Source of the DNA: a virus
Virus record (IMG/VR): IMGVR_UViG_3300042446_000030
Span: 1-24,729 of that record
Strand: one strand, 5' to 3'
Length of the DNA: 24,729 bases
The position numbers were made by a program, and so were the translations under genes. The notes under the pieces were generated by a model. The model saw only the letters and a list, made by a program, of their open reading frames with translations, made no database searches and had not been told where the DNA came from. Shown one piece after another: positions 1-8,267 of this stretch (position 1 is its first letter; every line of letters starts with the position of its first letter).

Positions 1-10
1 CCAGCAATCT

Positions 11-247
11 ATGATACAAAAAGAATCCAACGTATTGGATACAATCAAGTCAATTGTAGAAAACGATATATCGGAACAAACTATTCGATTCAACGAAAAT
101 GAAATTACTATAAATAACACAGTAGCTAAAAAATTATTAAACGTGTACGAATCAGTCAACAAAACCAATAAAAAGAAAATGGAACAGATGTTGAATGAAA
201 GTGCTACATCTTTCAATAAAGTTTTAACATTCGCAGTAAGGCAGTAA
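11..247 (+). CDS. Small prohead-associated protein, unknown function
   Basis: A 78-residue hydrophilic protein that I do not recognise by name. It opens the run of small genes lying before the prohead protease, where T4 carries small prohead core proteins. The C-terminal part contains L-N-E followed by Ser (residues 61-64), which fits the T4 prohead-protease consensus (L/I)-x-E cut before a small residue. The same LNES string occurs in the scaffold and major capsid proteins here, so this protein is plausibly packaged in the prohead and trimmed near its C-terminus. The ATG overlaps a TGA at 12-14 in another frame, consistent with an ATGA junction to an upstream gene whose last codons are all that lie in the window. 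The prohead role is inferred from position and the cleavage motif. Confidence 0.7.
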   Translation: MIQKESNVLDTIKSIVENDISEQTIRFNENEITINNTVAKKLLNVYESVNKTNKKKMEQMLNESATSFNKVLTFAVRQ

Positions 248-248
248 G

Positions 249-749
249 ATGGCAAATTTAATTCGAGAACAAAAAATTATTGATAGCAATAAGAGAGCTT
301 TGATCAAGTATGTCATTGTTTCCGATGGCTCACAAAGTTCTAATACATTACTGATCAACGTATCAACATTAGCATTTGCTTTGAATGCTAATGGATACAT
401 TATGCAGTCTGGTGTTCATCCTAAAACAAAGTATAATACCACTATTAAGCGTATCAATGGTCAAGTAGCAGCAGCTAATGCTAAGATAAAGTTACAGTGG
501 CAAGGTGCTGCTAACTCCGAGATTGTCACATTTGGCGCAGGATCATTCGATTATGATTTCCAAAGTATGGGTGATGGAGCAACAATTCCAAATCCAGAGA
601 CAAGTTCAAACGGTCACATACTCATATCAACAGCAAACTTAGGTGCTGGTGAATTGGTAACGATCTTTATTGATTTGAAGAAGAACGGTGAAGATTACGA
701 TCAAGGCCAAACAGCAGATCCATATGCATTCAACAGAAGACCTCTATAA
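249..749 (+). CDS. Putative virion structural protein, unknown function
   Basis: A 166-residue protein starting one base after the previous stop and ending with its stop overlapping the next ATG. The composition (many Ala, Gly, Asn, Thr and alternating hydrophobic residues) suggests a beta-rich globular domain, with no transmembrane segment or signal peptide visible. No (L/I)xE plus small-residue protease site is evident, unlike its neighbours, so it is probably not processed by gp21. The position among prohead genes suggests a virion component, perhaps a head or neck accessory protein. This is inference from context only; I do not recognise the family. Confidence 0.65.
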   Translation: MANLIREQKIIDSNKRALIKYVIVSDGSQSSNTLLINVSTLAFALNANGYIMQSGVHPKTKYNTTIKRINGQVAAANAKIKLQWQGAANSEIVTFGAGSFDYDFQSMGDGATIPNPETSSNGHILISTANLGAGELVTIFIDLKKNGEDYDQGQTADPYAFNRRPL

Positions 750-1708
750 TGAAAAACATCGTTCAGCTAATTAGAGAACACAAGTTTACAGAAATAGGAG
801 AACAGATCGATAATTCTGTTCCATTAATTATGGAAAAGAAACTTTTGGAATTAAAAAAAGCTGTTGCTGCTAAGATGTGTGAACAGATGAAATCTGCTTC
901 TCAAAAAATTAGAGGAGAGCTTACGGAAGATGAAATTGAAGAATCTATTGATCCTACAGAAATACACAATGGTCCAGCACCAAAAGGACAGAGAGTTAAT
1001 CGCGATGATAAAGGTGATAAACAACTTCCTAATACTACAGTTGTTCCAAAAAATAATCTAAAAGAAGAAGATACTAATAAAGAACTTCCTAAACAAACAT
1101 TAAGCAAGAGAGCTGATAACTACGATAGAATTGAAGTTCCTAAAGCAACAAATGCTTTAGCAACATTACAAACTGATTATGGTAGGAATTCTTCTATAGG
1201 TAAAAAAGCTCAAACTGCATATGATTCCGTAATTGCAAAACGCAATCAATTAGAAAAAAATGCACATGATGCTAGAGTATCTCAAGATAAAGATGATGAA
1301 TCAAGTAGGGTTAAAAATAAATTATCTAATGCAGCAAAAGGTGGTTATATAACCAAAGATTATGCAGAGAAATCTATTTATAATGCTAAATCTAACATAC
1401 AAGGTGGGGAGTACGCTAAAAGACATCCATCACAATCTGAACCTATAAATGAAGAAGAACTAGACGAAGCCCGCATTAATCTTATTAGAGCTAGAATTCG
1501 CGGTGGTAAAATTCAACGCCGCAAGAGAGTGTCTAATGTTCCTGGTATGACTCTACGTGGTGGAACATTAAAGCGCATGTCTGCTGCTGAACGCCGTCGT
1601 AGAAAGATGGGTGCCCGTAAAGGTAAGATGAAGCGCAGAGCAAAGCTTTCCAGATCATTAATGAAGCGTAAGCGTTCATTACAAAAAAGAAAATCATTAG
1701 GACTATAA
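749..1708 (+). CDS. Prohead core-like protein with strongly basic C-terminal tail
   Basis: A 319-residue protein of three parts. Residues 1-50 form an amphipathic helix module (short helix, acidic turn, then ExKKLLELKKAVA) like the N-termini of small T4 prohead core proteins. Residues 60-235 are polar, low-complexity linker. Residues 241-319 are extremely rich in Arg and Lys, with the motif SAAERRRRKMGARKGK. Two sites match the gp21 consensus: I-E-E|S after residue 65 and L-D-E|A after residue 240. The second would release the basic tail exactly. The tail looks suited to neutralising DNA inside the capsid. The gene abuts the protease gene with a two-base gap. The prohead core assignment comes from synteny and N-terminal pattern; tail release and DNA binding are inferences. 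Confidence 0.6.
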   Translation: MKNIVQLIREHKFTEIGEQIDNSVPLIMEKKLLELKKAVAAKMCEQMKSASQKIRGELTEDEIEESIDPTEIHNGPAPKGQRVNRDDKGDKQLPNTTVVPKNNLKEEDTNKELPKQTLSKRADNYDRIEVPKATNALATLQTDYGRNSSIGKKAQTAYDSVIAKRNQLEKNAHDARVSQDKDDESSRVKNKLSNAAKGGYITKDYAEKSIYNAKSNIQGGEYAKRHPSQSEPINEEELDEARINLIRARIRGGKIQRRKRVSNVPGMTLRGGTLKRMSAAERRRRKMGARKGKMKRRAKLSRSLMKRKRSLQKRKSLGL

Positions 1709-1710
1709 AG

Positions 1711-2358
1711 ATGAAACTCATTAAAGAAGAAGTTTTAAACGTTCAGTATCTTGTAGAAGAAGATGGTAAAGGTGGTAAAACCCACTCTATTCAAGGCATC
1801 TTTATGCAGGCTGAAAAACAAAATAGAAATGGTCGTGTGTATCCGCGTCATGTTCTTAGTAAAGAAGTTGAAAGATACAATCAAAATTATGTAACAAAAA
1901 ATCGTGCTTTCGGAGAACTTGGGCATCCAGATTCTCCAACGATTAACTTAGATCGTGTATCACACATGATCACAAGCTTAAAACCAGATGGTAATAACTT
2001 TATTGGTAAAGCAAAAATCTTAGATACTCCAAATGGAAGAATTGTGAAAAGTTTATTAGATGGTGGAGCAAGTCTAGGTGTGTCAACAAGAGGCGTAGGG
2101 TCTCTTAAGCCAGCCAACGGCTTTCAACTTGTTCAGGACGATTTTCATTTGGCTACAGCGGCCGATATCGTTGCTGATCCCTCAGCTCCAGACGCATTTG
2201 TCCAAGGTATAATGGAAAATGCAGAATGGATTTTAACTAATGAAGGTTGGAAAGCAATGCATCAAGATCGTGCTAGAAGAATGCTAAAAGAAGCTTCTAG
2301 TGCCGATATTGAAGGAGTTGCTTTGAAAATCTTTGAAAACTACATCTCAAAACTTTAA
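1711..2358 (+). CDS. 21: Prohead core protease (T4 gp21-like)
   Basis: A 215-residue serine protease of the T4 gp21/herpesvirus assemblin fold that cleaves scaffold and capsid proteins during head maturation. The likely triad is visible: His72 in GELGHPD, Ser125 in LGVSTRG, and an Asp in DIVADPSAP (Asp152 or Asp156). The N-terminal NRNGRVYP segment is also typical. L-K-E|A at residues 192-195 matches its own substrate consensus, so self-trimming of about 20 C-terminal residues is plausible, as T4 gp21 undergoes self-cleavage. It sits directly before scaffold 22 and capsid 23, the T4 order. The ATG is preceded by a weak ribosome-binding region inside the end of the previous gene. Confidence 0.93.
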   Translation: MKLIKEEVLNVQYLVEEDGKGGKTHSIQGIFMQAEKQNRNGRVYPRHVLSKEVERYNQNYVTKNRAFGELGHPDSPTINLDRVSHMITSLKPDGNNFIGKAKILDTPNGRIVKSLLDGGASLGVSTRGVGSLKPANGFQLVQDDFHLATAADIVADPSAPDAFVQGIMENAEWILTNEGWKAMHQDRARRMLKEASSADIEGVALKIFENYISKL

Positions 2359-2362
2359 ATAA

Positions 2363-2370
2363 TATAAATA
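2363..2370 (+). promoter_or_regulatory. T4-type late promoter before scaffold gene 22
   Basis: Exact TATAAATA octamer, the T4 late promoter consensus read by RNA polymerase with gp55. It lies 24 bases before the ATG of the scaffold gene in a short AT-rich gap, with an AAAGGAG ribosome-binding site in between. Confidence 0.85.
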
Positions 2371-2394
2371 AAAGAAATAAAGGAGTAATCTAAT

Positions 2395-3594
2395 ATGGCA
2401 AAGTCATTAACTGAAGCAGCAAGAGCTGTCCTTATGCAGGAAGAAACAGCACTAGCAGCTACATTAAAGCCAGGCTCAAAGTCAGTAGACCCAGCACAAA
2501 CACTTGGTTCTGCTACTAAGCTTGCGGATCCAGTAATTCAACCAAACGGCACTGATGGTTCAAATCTTGGTGCTGCGGCTGCTGCTGGCATTAAAACAGA
2601 TACATCTGTCAAGAAAGCAACAAAGCCTGAACCAATGAAGAAGAAGGCAGAGGTTATGGAAGAAGATGTTGAAGAAGTTGCAGAAGAGAATCAGGAAGAA
2701 ATCAACGAAGAAGATGATGTTGAACTTTCCGAAGAACTAGAATCATTCATCGATCAGTGCCTTGAAGAAGGTATGGACGAAGATCAAATTGCTGAAGCAA
2801 TCGAAGAAAACTTTGAATTCGTAACTGAAGAATCAGAAGAAGATGTAATGGAAAATTACGAAGTAGACATGTCCGAGCATGTTGACGCTCTTCTAGCTGG
2901 CGAAGAACTATCAGAAGAGTTCCGTGCTAAGGCTACAGCTATTTTTGAGGCTGCTGTTAAGCAGAAGGTTGCAGAAGAACTTGCAGTGCTTGAAGAAGCA
3001 TTTGCTGCTACTCTTGAAGAAGAAGTTGGTCGTATCGAAGAAGAACTTTCAACAAATGTCGATGACTATCTCAACTATGTTGTTGAACAGTGGACATCAG
3101 AAAATGAAGTTGCTATTGAAGCAAGTCTTCGTTCTGAATTAACCGAAGAATTTATCTCTGGTCTTCGTAACTTATTCGTTGAACACTACATTGATATTCC
3201 AGAAGAAGCAGTATCAGTTGTAGAAGAAATGGGTAACAAGGTTGCTGAACTAGAAGAAAAACTAAATGAGGAAATTGAGCGTAGTGTAGCACTAAGCAAG
3301 ATGCTCAACGAATCTAAGTCTAATGAAATTTTACTTAATGCTTGTGATGGATTGACAGATACACAGGCAGAGAAGCTAAAATCTCTTGCTGAAGGAATTG
3401 AATACTCTGACACTGACGAATATGCTCAGAAAGTTTCTATTCTTAAGGAAAACTATTTCTCAACATCAGTTAAGTCCGATAAAGTTCTAGATGCTGCTGA
3501 ATCATCAACAGATGGTAGAGGTATGATCTCTGAAGAACTAAATGGGCCAATGGCTGCATATGTTAGATCACTTGGCAAAACACAGCTAAGATAA
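2395..3594 (+). CDS. 22: Prohead scaffold protein (T4 gp22-like)
   Basis: A 399-residue, highly acidic, Glu-rich, largely helical protein between the prohead protease and the major capsid gene, as for T4 gp22. The central part (about residues 85-300) is rich in EE pairs and coiled-coil-like. It contains at least seven matches to the gp21 cleavage consensus: LTE|A at 5-8, LEE|G at 123-126, IAE|A at 132-135, IFE|A at 183-186, LEE|A at 199-202, LNE|S at 304-307 and LAE|G at 331-334. Such dense sites fit a scaffold that is chopped into small peptides during maturation. It has its own late promoter and strong AAAGGAG ribosome-binding site, consistent with high late expression. Confidence 0.9.
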   Translation: MAKSLTEAARAVLMQEETALAATLKPGSKSVDPAQTLGSATKLADPVIQPNGTDGSNLGAAAAAGIKTDTSVKKATKPEPMKKKAEVMEEDVEEVAEENQEEINEEDDVELSEELESFIDQCLEEGMDEDQIAEAIEENFEFVTEESEEDVMENYEVDMSEHVDALLAGEELSEEFRAKATAIFEAAVKQKVAEELAVLEEAFAATLEEEVGRIEEELSTNVDDYLNYVVEQWTSENEVAIEASLRSELTEEFISGLRNLFVEHYIDIPEEAVSVVEEMGNKVAELEEKLNEEIERSVALSKMLNESKSNEILLNACDGLTDTQAEKLKSLAEGIEYSDTDEYAQKVSILKENYFSTSVKSDKVLDAAESSTDGRGMISEELNGPMAAYVRSLGKTQLR

Positions 3595-3600
3595 AGAAAT

Positions 3601-3608
3601 TATAAATA
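3601..3608 (+). promoter_or_regulatory. T4-type late promoter before capsid gene 23
   Basis: Exact TATAAATA octamer in the 48-base gap between genes 22 and 23, 34 bases before the ATG. It is followed by an AAAGGAG ribosome-binding site. It allows independent high-level late transcription of the capsid gene, which the terminator at 5032-5056 then ends. Confidence 0.87.
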
Positions 3609-3642
3609 TTAATAAAGTAAGACTTTAAAGGAGAATACTAAA

Positions 3643-5004
3643 ATGTATCTTACAGAACAATTAGAACAGAAGTGGGCACCAGTGCTTGACCACGCCGGCG
3701 CAAATCCAATTAAGGATTCATATCGTCGTGCAGTTACAGCACTTGTCCTAGAAAATCAAGAAAAGGCAATGGCTGAAGAAGGCCGTATGCTTAACGAATC
3801 TGCACCAACCAACTTTACTGCAGGTGGTTTTGGCGGCGGCGCTTCTGCTGCTGGTCCAGTTGCAGGTTACGATCCAATCCTAATCAGCTTGGTTCGTCGC
3901 GCTCTTCCAAACCTAATGGCTTATGACATTGCAGGCGTTCAGCCAATGACAGGTCCAACAGGACTAATCTTCGCAATGCGCTCACGCCGTGACACAAATC
4001 GTGGCACAAACGAAACATTCTTTGATGAAGTTCTAACAAGCTTCACATCACAGAACTCGTCAGCAGGTTTTACAGGTGTTGGTTCACATACTGGTTCAAA
4101 CCCAGTTTCTAACACAGCTAACAATGATGCTTATACAACTGGTAAGGGTATGACAACATCACAGGCTGAAGCTCTTGGCGATGGCAACACAGGTAATGCT
4201 TTTGCTGAAATGAACTTCTCCATTGAAAAGGTAACTGTAACTGCTCGTAGCCGTGCGCTAAAGGCAGAGTACACAATGGAACTTGCTCAGGATCTTAAGG
4301 CCGTTCACGGTCTAGACGCTGAGACAGAACTAGCAAACATTCTTTCAACAGAAATTCTCGCTGAAATCAACCGTGAAGTTGTAAGAACTGTTTACCGTTC
4401 AGCCGTTGTTGGCGCTCAGTACGGTGTAACAACCGCTGGTACATTCGACCTCGATACAGACTCAAACGGCCGTTGGTCAGTTGAAAAGTTCAAGGGTCTT
4501 GTATTCCAGATTGAACGCGAATGCAATGCAATTTCTAAGGCAACAAGACGCGGTAAGGGTAATATCCTTATCGTTTCTTCAGACGTTGCTTCTGCTCTAG
4601 CAATGGCTGGTGTTCTTGACTACACACCTGCTCTAAACGTTAACCTAACAGTTGACGATACTGGCAATACCTTCGCTGGTACAATGCACGGCCGTGTAAA
4701 GGTCTACATCGACCCATACTTCGGTGGTTCATCAAACGGTGACGAACTATGTACAGTTGGTTATAAGGGTACTTCACCTTATGACGCTGGTCTATTCTAC
4801 TGCCCATACGTTCCTCTCCAGATGGTTCGCGCTATCGGTCAGGATACCTTCCAGCCAAAGATCGGCTTCAAGACACGTTACGGAATGGTAGCTAACCCAT
4901 TTGCTAAGGGACTAGATGCTCTTACAGACTTTAGTGACTCAATTACAGATACAGTACGCTCTAACCAGTACTACCGTATCTTCCGCGTTCGCAATCTTAC
5001 CTAA
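3643..5004 (+). CDS. 23: Major capsid protein (T4 gp23-like)
   Basis: A 453-residue HK97-fold major head protein precursor. The N-terminal delta domain (residues 1-52) is helical and ends in M-L-N-E|S, a match to the gp21 cleavage consensus, so mature capsid protein should start at Ser53. The Gly/Ala-rich stretch right after (GGFGGGASAA) and the motifs LVRRALPNLMAYDI and RRDTNRGTNETFFDEV are typical of the gp23 family. It is somewhat shorter than T4 gp23 (about 520 residues), as in many non-enteric T4-like phages. Codons are strongly selected compared with the preceding genes, consistent with very high expression. It is flanked by its own late promoter and a strong terminator. No separate vertex gp24 is seen here. 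Confidence 0.96.
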   Translation: MYLTEQLEQKWAPVLDHAGANPIKDSYRRAVTALVLENQEKAMAEEGRMLNESAPTNFTAGGFGGGASAAGPVAGYDPILISLVRRALPNLMAYDIAGVQPMTGPTGLIFAMRSRRDTNRGTNETFFDEVLTSFTSQNSSAGFTGVGSHTGSNPVSNTANNDAYTTGKGMTTSQAEALGDGNTGNAFAEMNFSIEKVTVTARSRALKAEYTMELAQDLKAVHGLDAETELANILSTEILAEINREVVRTVYRSAVVGAQYGVTTAGTFDLDTDSNGRWSVEKFKGLVFQIERECNAISKATRRGKGNILIVSSDVASALAMAGVLDYTPALNVNLTVDDTGNTFAGTMHGRVKVYIDPYFGGSSNGDELCTVGYKGTSPYDAGLFYCPYVPLQMVRAIGQDTFQPKIGFKTRYGMVANPFAKGLDALTDFSDSITDTVRSNQYYRIFRVRNLT

Positions 5005-5031
5005 TAATAAGAAGAGACGCAGTAACAACTT

Positions 5032-5056
5032 GGGCGGTGGCAACACCGCCCTTTTT
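5032..5056 (+). terminator. Intrinsic terminator after gene 23
   Basis: Perfect 8-bp stem GGGCGGTG / CACCGCCC with a GCAA tetraloop, followed directly by TTTTT. It lies 28 bases after the capsid stop codon and just before the next late promoter, isolating the capsid transcript. Confidence 0.95.
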
Positions 5057-5061
5057 GTTTA

Positions 5062-5069
5062 TATAAATA
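5062..5069 (+). promoter_or_regulatory. T4-type late promoter before the tube gene
   Basis: Exact TATAAATA octamer six bases after the terminator T-run and 17 bases before the ATG at 5086. The terminator followed at once by a late promoter indicates that this gene is a separate late transcription unit. Confidence 0.85.
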
Positions 5070-5085
5070 TTACCAGAGGTATCAA

Positions 5086-5604
5086 ATGACAACAGAATCA
5101 TTCATCACTAAGACTCCAGAAAATACAAGTTTGCTACAGGCAACTAAGTATACATTTACTGTACCAAATCTTCCATTTGCCAAATACTTTTGTCAGTCTG
5201 TTGTTATGCCGGGTGTATCAACTGGCGCTGTTCCAGTTTCAAGTCCATTTTCTGATACGTTTCGTCATGGTGTTAAACTAACATATGAAGAACTTAGAAT
5301 CACTTTTATTGTTGATGAAGATTTAAGATCATGGCAAGAAACATACAACTGGCTTAGAGGCGTGGCTCGTCCTACAAAGGTACAAGAATATATCAAGCAT
5401 TTTGATTCTAATGCTTCCATTTATTATGATGGTATTTTGACAATCAATACAAATTCCAACTTGCCTAATGTTCGTTTCAAGTTCAAAGACTGTCATCCTG
5501 TCAGTCTCAGTGGTATAACATTCAATACGGCCGATTCTGCTGATAATACTATCACAGCCGAACTTGGTATCAGATATGATTATTTTGATATTGAAAGATT
5601 GTAG
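5086..5604 (+). CDS. Tail tube protein (T4 gp19-like)
   Basis: A 172-residue protein with the layout of the T4 gp19 tube family. An N-terminal strand is followed by the phrase VVMPGVSTGAVPVSSPF, where the family has a PG(I/V) turn after the first sheet. Next come YEELRITFIVDEDLRSWQETYNWL (strand then helix, residues about 62-85) and a C-terminal strand ending near LGIRYDYFDIE. These monomers stack as hexamers to form the inner tail tube. In T4 gene 19 precedes the portal gene, so its place after 23 is unusual; it might instead be a tube-like baseplate paralogue (gp48/gp54 class). It is a single-gene late unit: terminator and late promoter lie upstream, and an early-type promoter starts at its stop codon. 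Confidence 0.68.
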   Translation: MTTESFITKTPENTSLLQATKYTFTVPNLPFAKYFCQSVVMPGVSTGAVPVSSPFSDTFRHGVKLTYEELRITFIVDEDLRSWQETYNWLRGVARPTKVQEYIKHFDSNASIYYDGILTINTNSNLPNVRFKFKDCHPVSLSGITFNTADSADNTITAELGIRYDYFDIERL

Positions 5605-5633
5605 TTGACATTTACCTAAAAGTGTAGTATAGT
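5605..5633 (+). promoter_or_regulatory. Sigma70-like promoter for uvsY-uvsW
   Basis: TTGACA (5605-5610), 17-base spacer, TATAGT (5628-5633): near-perfect host sigma70-type promoter. The -35 box begins right after the tube gene stop codon, and the start of uvsY is 29 bases after the -10 box with a GGAG ribosome-binding site. It marks the switch from late structural to early replication genes. Confidence 0.88.
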
Positions 5634-5661
5634 AATATACATTTTTTGTAATGGAGATAGA

Positions 5662-6111
5662 ATGAAACCGCCAGTGAATATAGAACTGCTTATGGAAGAG
5701 TGGATCAAAGACGTTTCTTTTGATGAAACTGAACCACAGAAGGCCATGGCAAACATATCGAAGCTTCACGCCAAGTATTTGCGTATCCTCACACATCACA
5801 ATCTTTTAGCAAAAAAATTACAAGCCGATTATAATTCACGGCGTAAGATCAAGTGGGAATACTATTCTGGTGATCTAAACAATCCAGAAGACCTCGAGCG
5901 TTATGGTCTGGAACCGATGATGAAGAAGGTACTCAGAGCTGATTTACAGCACTATCTCGATTCTGATACTGAACTAAATAACACACTACTGAAAAAAGTT
6001 ATGCATGAAGAGATTGTAGACTTCTGTAAAAGTGTCCTGAAAGAACTTAATAACAGGACATGGCAGCTTAAGTCATTCATGGATTGGGAAAAGTTTATAG
6101 GTGGACAGTAA
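5662..6111 (+). CDS. uvsY: UvsY-like recombination mediator
   Basis: A 149-residue helical protein resembling T4 UvsY (137 residues), which loads the UvsX recombinase on gp32-coated single-stranded DNA. The best match is the centre: KIKWEYYSGDLN followed by YGLEPMMKKVLRADLQ, corresponding to the YYSG...MKTVLSAD region of T4 UvsY. A C-terminal helix with MDWEKFIGG corresponds to the T4 end around MRAFEAG. It is first in an operon with uvsW, with an 11-base overlap, as these functions are also near neighbours in T4. The start ATG has a GGAG site eight bases upstream. uvsX itself is outside the window. Confidence 0.88.
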   Translation: MKPPVNIELLMEEWIKDVSFDETEPQKAMANISKLHAKYLRILTHHNLLAKKLQADYNSRRKIKWEYYSGDLNNPEDLERYGLEPMMKKVLRADLQHYLDSDTELNNTLLKKVMHEEIVDFCKSVLKELNNRTWQLKSFMDWEKFIGGQ

Positions 6112-7579
6112 AATTATTATTAGAAACGTGAACGAGGCCTATGTTGGCATTGTCTGTGAAGATGGTGTAGCATATGAGCTTCGTGAAAACTTTACATTCC
6201 AGGTGCCAGGGTATCAATTTACTCCACAATACAAGGCACGACTCTGGGATGGAAAGATACGTTTATTTGATATCCGAACGAAACAACTCTATCGCGGTCT
6301 AGTACCGTACATAGCTAAGTTTTGTGAGGAAAGAAACTATGAATGGGATTATGAAAATGAGGACTTTGATGAAGAGTTCTCATTAGCGGAAGCAAAAGAA
6401 TTTGTAGAAAAACTAAGGCCGAAACATGCTCCAAGAGATTATCAGTTGGATGCATTTGTTCACGCAATTCGTACACGAAGGTCTTTACTTCTTAGCCCCA
6501 CTGCAAGTGGTAAGTCTCTTATTATTTATCTTCTATCTCGTTTTCTCAAACATAGAGGGTTAAGGAGAGGTCTTATCATTGTTCCTACCGTTTCTTTGGT
6601 GGAACAATTAGCAGGCGACTTTAAAGAGTATAGTGAAACGAATGGTTGGGACGTTGCTGCAAACGTACATAAAGTTTATCAGGGTCAGGACAAGGACACA
6701 GACAAGTTCCTGACGATTTCAACTTGGCAGTCTTTATATAAGATGCCCAAGAAGTGGTTTGCACAATTTGATTTTGTAATCGGAGACGAAGCGCATCAGT
6801 TTAAGGCCAAATCTCTAACAGATATTATGACAGGGCTATCAAATGCAAGATATAGAATTGGAACGACTGGAACCCTTGACGGTACAAAGACCCATCGCTT
6901 GGTACTTGAAGGCCTTTTTGGATCGGTCAGAAAAGTTATTACCACAAAAGAACTTATGGATGCAAAGCACCTGGCTGAGTTCAACATCAAGTGCCTTCTT
7001 CTCAGACATGGTGAATCAATCTGTCAGGCAAGTAAGACTTTCACCTATCAGCAAGAAATTGAATACTTGGTACTTAATGAGTCCCGTAACAGGTTCATTA
7101 GCAATCTTGCGGTATCCCTCGACGGAAATACCCTCGTCTTATTCCAGTACGTTGACAAGCACGGAAGAATACTCCATAATCTTATCTCCGAGAAAGTTGG
7201 ATCAGATAGAAAGGTATTCTTCGTAAGTGGTGAAACAGATGTTGACATACGTGAAGAAGTTCGTAAGATCGTTGAGTCGGAAACAAACGCTATTATTGTG
7301 GCTAGTTTTGGTACTTTTAGCACTGGAATCAATATTAGAAATCTCCATAACATTATATTTGCTAGTCCGTCTAAGTCTCGGATAAGAAACTTACAGTCTA
7401 TCGGCCGTGGGCTTAGAAAGTCTGATACAAAAGAATCGGCACAATTATTCGATATAGCAGATGACATGCGATACAAGAAACATGAGAACTATACTCTAAA
7501 GCATTTTGCAGAACGTCTTAAAGTATATACGGAAGAAAAGTTCAATTTCAAAATTTATAAGATTGAGTTAAAAGGATAA
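6101..7579 (+). CDS. uvsW: UvsW-like SF2 DNA/RNA helicase
   Basis: A 492-residue superfamily 2 helicase close in length to T4 UvsW (about 503). An N-terminal domain (1-105, with LWDGKIRLFD) precedes the motor. Motif I is SPTASGKS at 132-139, motif Ia VPTVSLVEQL at 161-170, the DEAH box Asp229-His232 (GDEAHQF), motif III TGT near 255-260, and motif VI with QSIGRGLRK. UvsW drives branch migration and fork regression and unwinds R-loops, switching T4 from origin- to recombination-dependent replication. Translation likely begins at GTG 6101 inside the end of uvsY, because the encoded MDSK...VCEDG aligns with the T4 N-terminus and no ATG is available nearby. Confidence 0.95.
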   Translation: MDSKIIIRNVNEAYVGIVCEDGVAYELRENFTFQVPGYQFTPQYKARLWDGKIRLFDIRTKQLYRGLVPYIAKFCEERNYEWDYENEDFDEEFSLAEAKEFVEKLRPKHAPRDYQLDAFVHAIRTRRSLLLSPTASGKSLIIYLLSRFLKHRGLRRGLIIVPTVSLVEQLAGDFKEYSETNGWDVAANVHKVYQGQDKDTDKFLTISTWQSLYKMPKKWFAQFDFVIGDEAHQFKAKSLTDIMTGLSNARYRIGTTGTLDGTKTHRLVLEGLFGSVRKVITTKELMDAKHLAEFNIKCLLLRHGESICQASKTFTYQQEIEYLVLNESRNRFISNLAVSLDGNTLVLFQYVDKHGRILHNLISEKVGSDRKVFFVSGETDVDIREEVRKIVESETNAIIVASFGTFSTGINIRNLHNIIFASPSKSRIRNLQSIGRGLRKSDTKESAQLFDIADDMRYKKHENYTLKHFAERLKVYTEEKFNFKIYKIELKG

Positions 7580-7584
7580 AAATA

Positions 7585-7986
7585 ATGGAATCAGACATTC
7601 AGTTTCTAAGACTAAAAAGTGGTGAAGATTTAATAACGGAAGTTCAAGAAACTGATAAGACTATGGTTCTTATTAATCCTTGCAAGATTCTATACTTGAA
7701 AGGGAGCAAGACTGGATTTCTTTCTATCTCTCTTATGCAATGGGTATTTTCCAAGATTGCCCTAGATCAGACATTTGAAATAGATAAAAGTGAAGTTCTT
7801 TTTAAGACACTACCAGCTGAAGGAATGGTCGATCATTACTGGAATTCAGTTGAACACTTTTTAAGTGCTGAATCAAAAGACAACATCGAATATGATGATC
7901 CTTTATCGGATGAATCATATGAGGAAAAACTTGAAATGCTTAAAGAACTACTTGGAAATAAAGATGATAAAGGAAGCTTACACTGA
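7585..7986 (+). CDS. Conserved phage protein, possible Sm-like N-terminal fold
   Basis: A 133-residue protein five bases after uvsW, with an AAGGA site. Residues 4-65 read as short strands (FLRLKSGEDLITEVQE, then VLINPCKILY), a pattern seen in small phage proteins of T4-like genomes described as Sm/Hfq-like: a conserved SGE turn, then a strand, then an NPC turn. The C-terminal third is acidic with a helix (SYEEKLEMLKELLG). If the fold is right it might bind RNA or act as an oligomeric adaptor, but no function is shown. Its stop overlaps the next ATG (TGATG), so the two are probably translationally coupled. Confidence 0.6.
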   Translation: MESDIQFLRLKSGEDLITEVQETDKTMVLINPCKILYLKGSKTGFLSISLMQWVFSKIALDQTFEIDKSEVLFKTLPAEGMVDHYWNSVEHFLSAESKDNIEYDDPLSDESYEEKLEMLKELLGNKDDKGSLH

Positions 7987-8267
7987 TGGCAAACGATAAA
8001 AACATATACCTTGATCTTGAAGATGAAGATGACTTCGGATTTACATTTGCTGATGAGAATGATATTGTTGAGGAAAATAAAGAGTATTCTTCTTTACAGG
8101 AACAAGTGGATGACCTGAAGCAGAGGCTGACTGCTGTTAATAAAATCTTTATGCCTCTATTGGAAAATCTAGCTAAAGATCCTGATAAGCCTATGATCAA
8201 ATGGCCGAATCGTAAAGAACAGATCGATAAGCAAATCAAGAAGCTTAAGTCTCTAACTACCATTTAA
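7986..8267 (+). CDS. Small acidic coiled-coil protein, conserved in T4-like phages
   Basis: A 93-residue protein. The N-terminus is very acidic (DLEDEDDFGFTFADEND), the middle is a heptad-like helix (LQEQVDDLKQRLTAV, residues about 36-50), and the C-terminus carries LLENLAKDPDKPMIKWPNR followed by a basic helix. Similar FGFTF acidic starts and KWPNR-type ends occur in uncharacterised proteins of T4-like phages, as far as I recall. The acidic leader followed by a coiled coil could be a protein-interaction adaptor, for example for a polymerase or clamp. It is coupled to the preceding gene by TGATG. Confidence 0.65.
   Translation: MANDKNIYLDLEDEDDFGFTFADENDIVEENKEYSSLQEQVDDLKQRLTAVNKIFMPLLENLAKDPDKPMIKWPNRKEQIDKQIKKLKSLTTI

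Noticed and set aside
109-116. TATAAATA inside the 78-residue gene
   Set aside because: Matches the late promoter octamer but lies in coding sequence, well before the next start. In AT-rich coding DNA it could be chance, so it is not listed as a promoter.
1375-1382. TATAAATA on the minus strand
   Set aside because: No minus-strand gene lies downstream; probably chance in AT-rich coding sequence.
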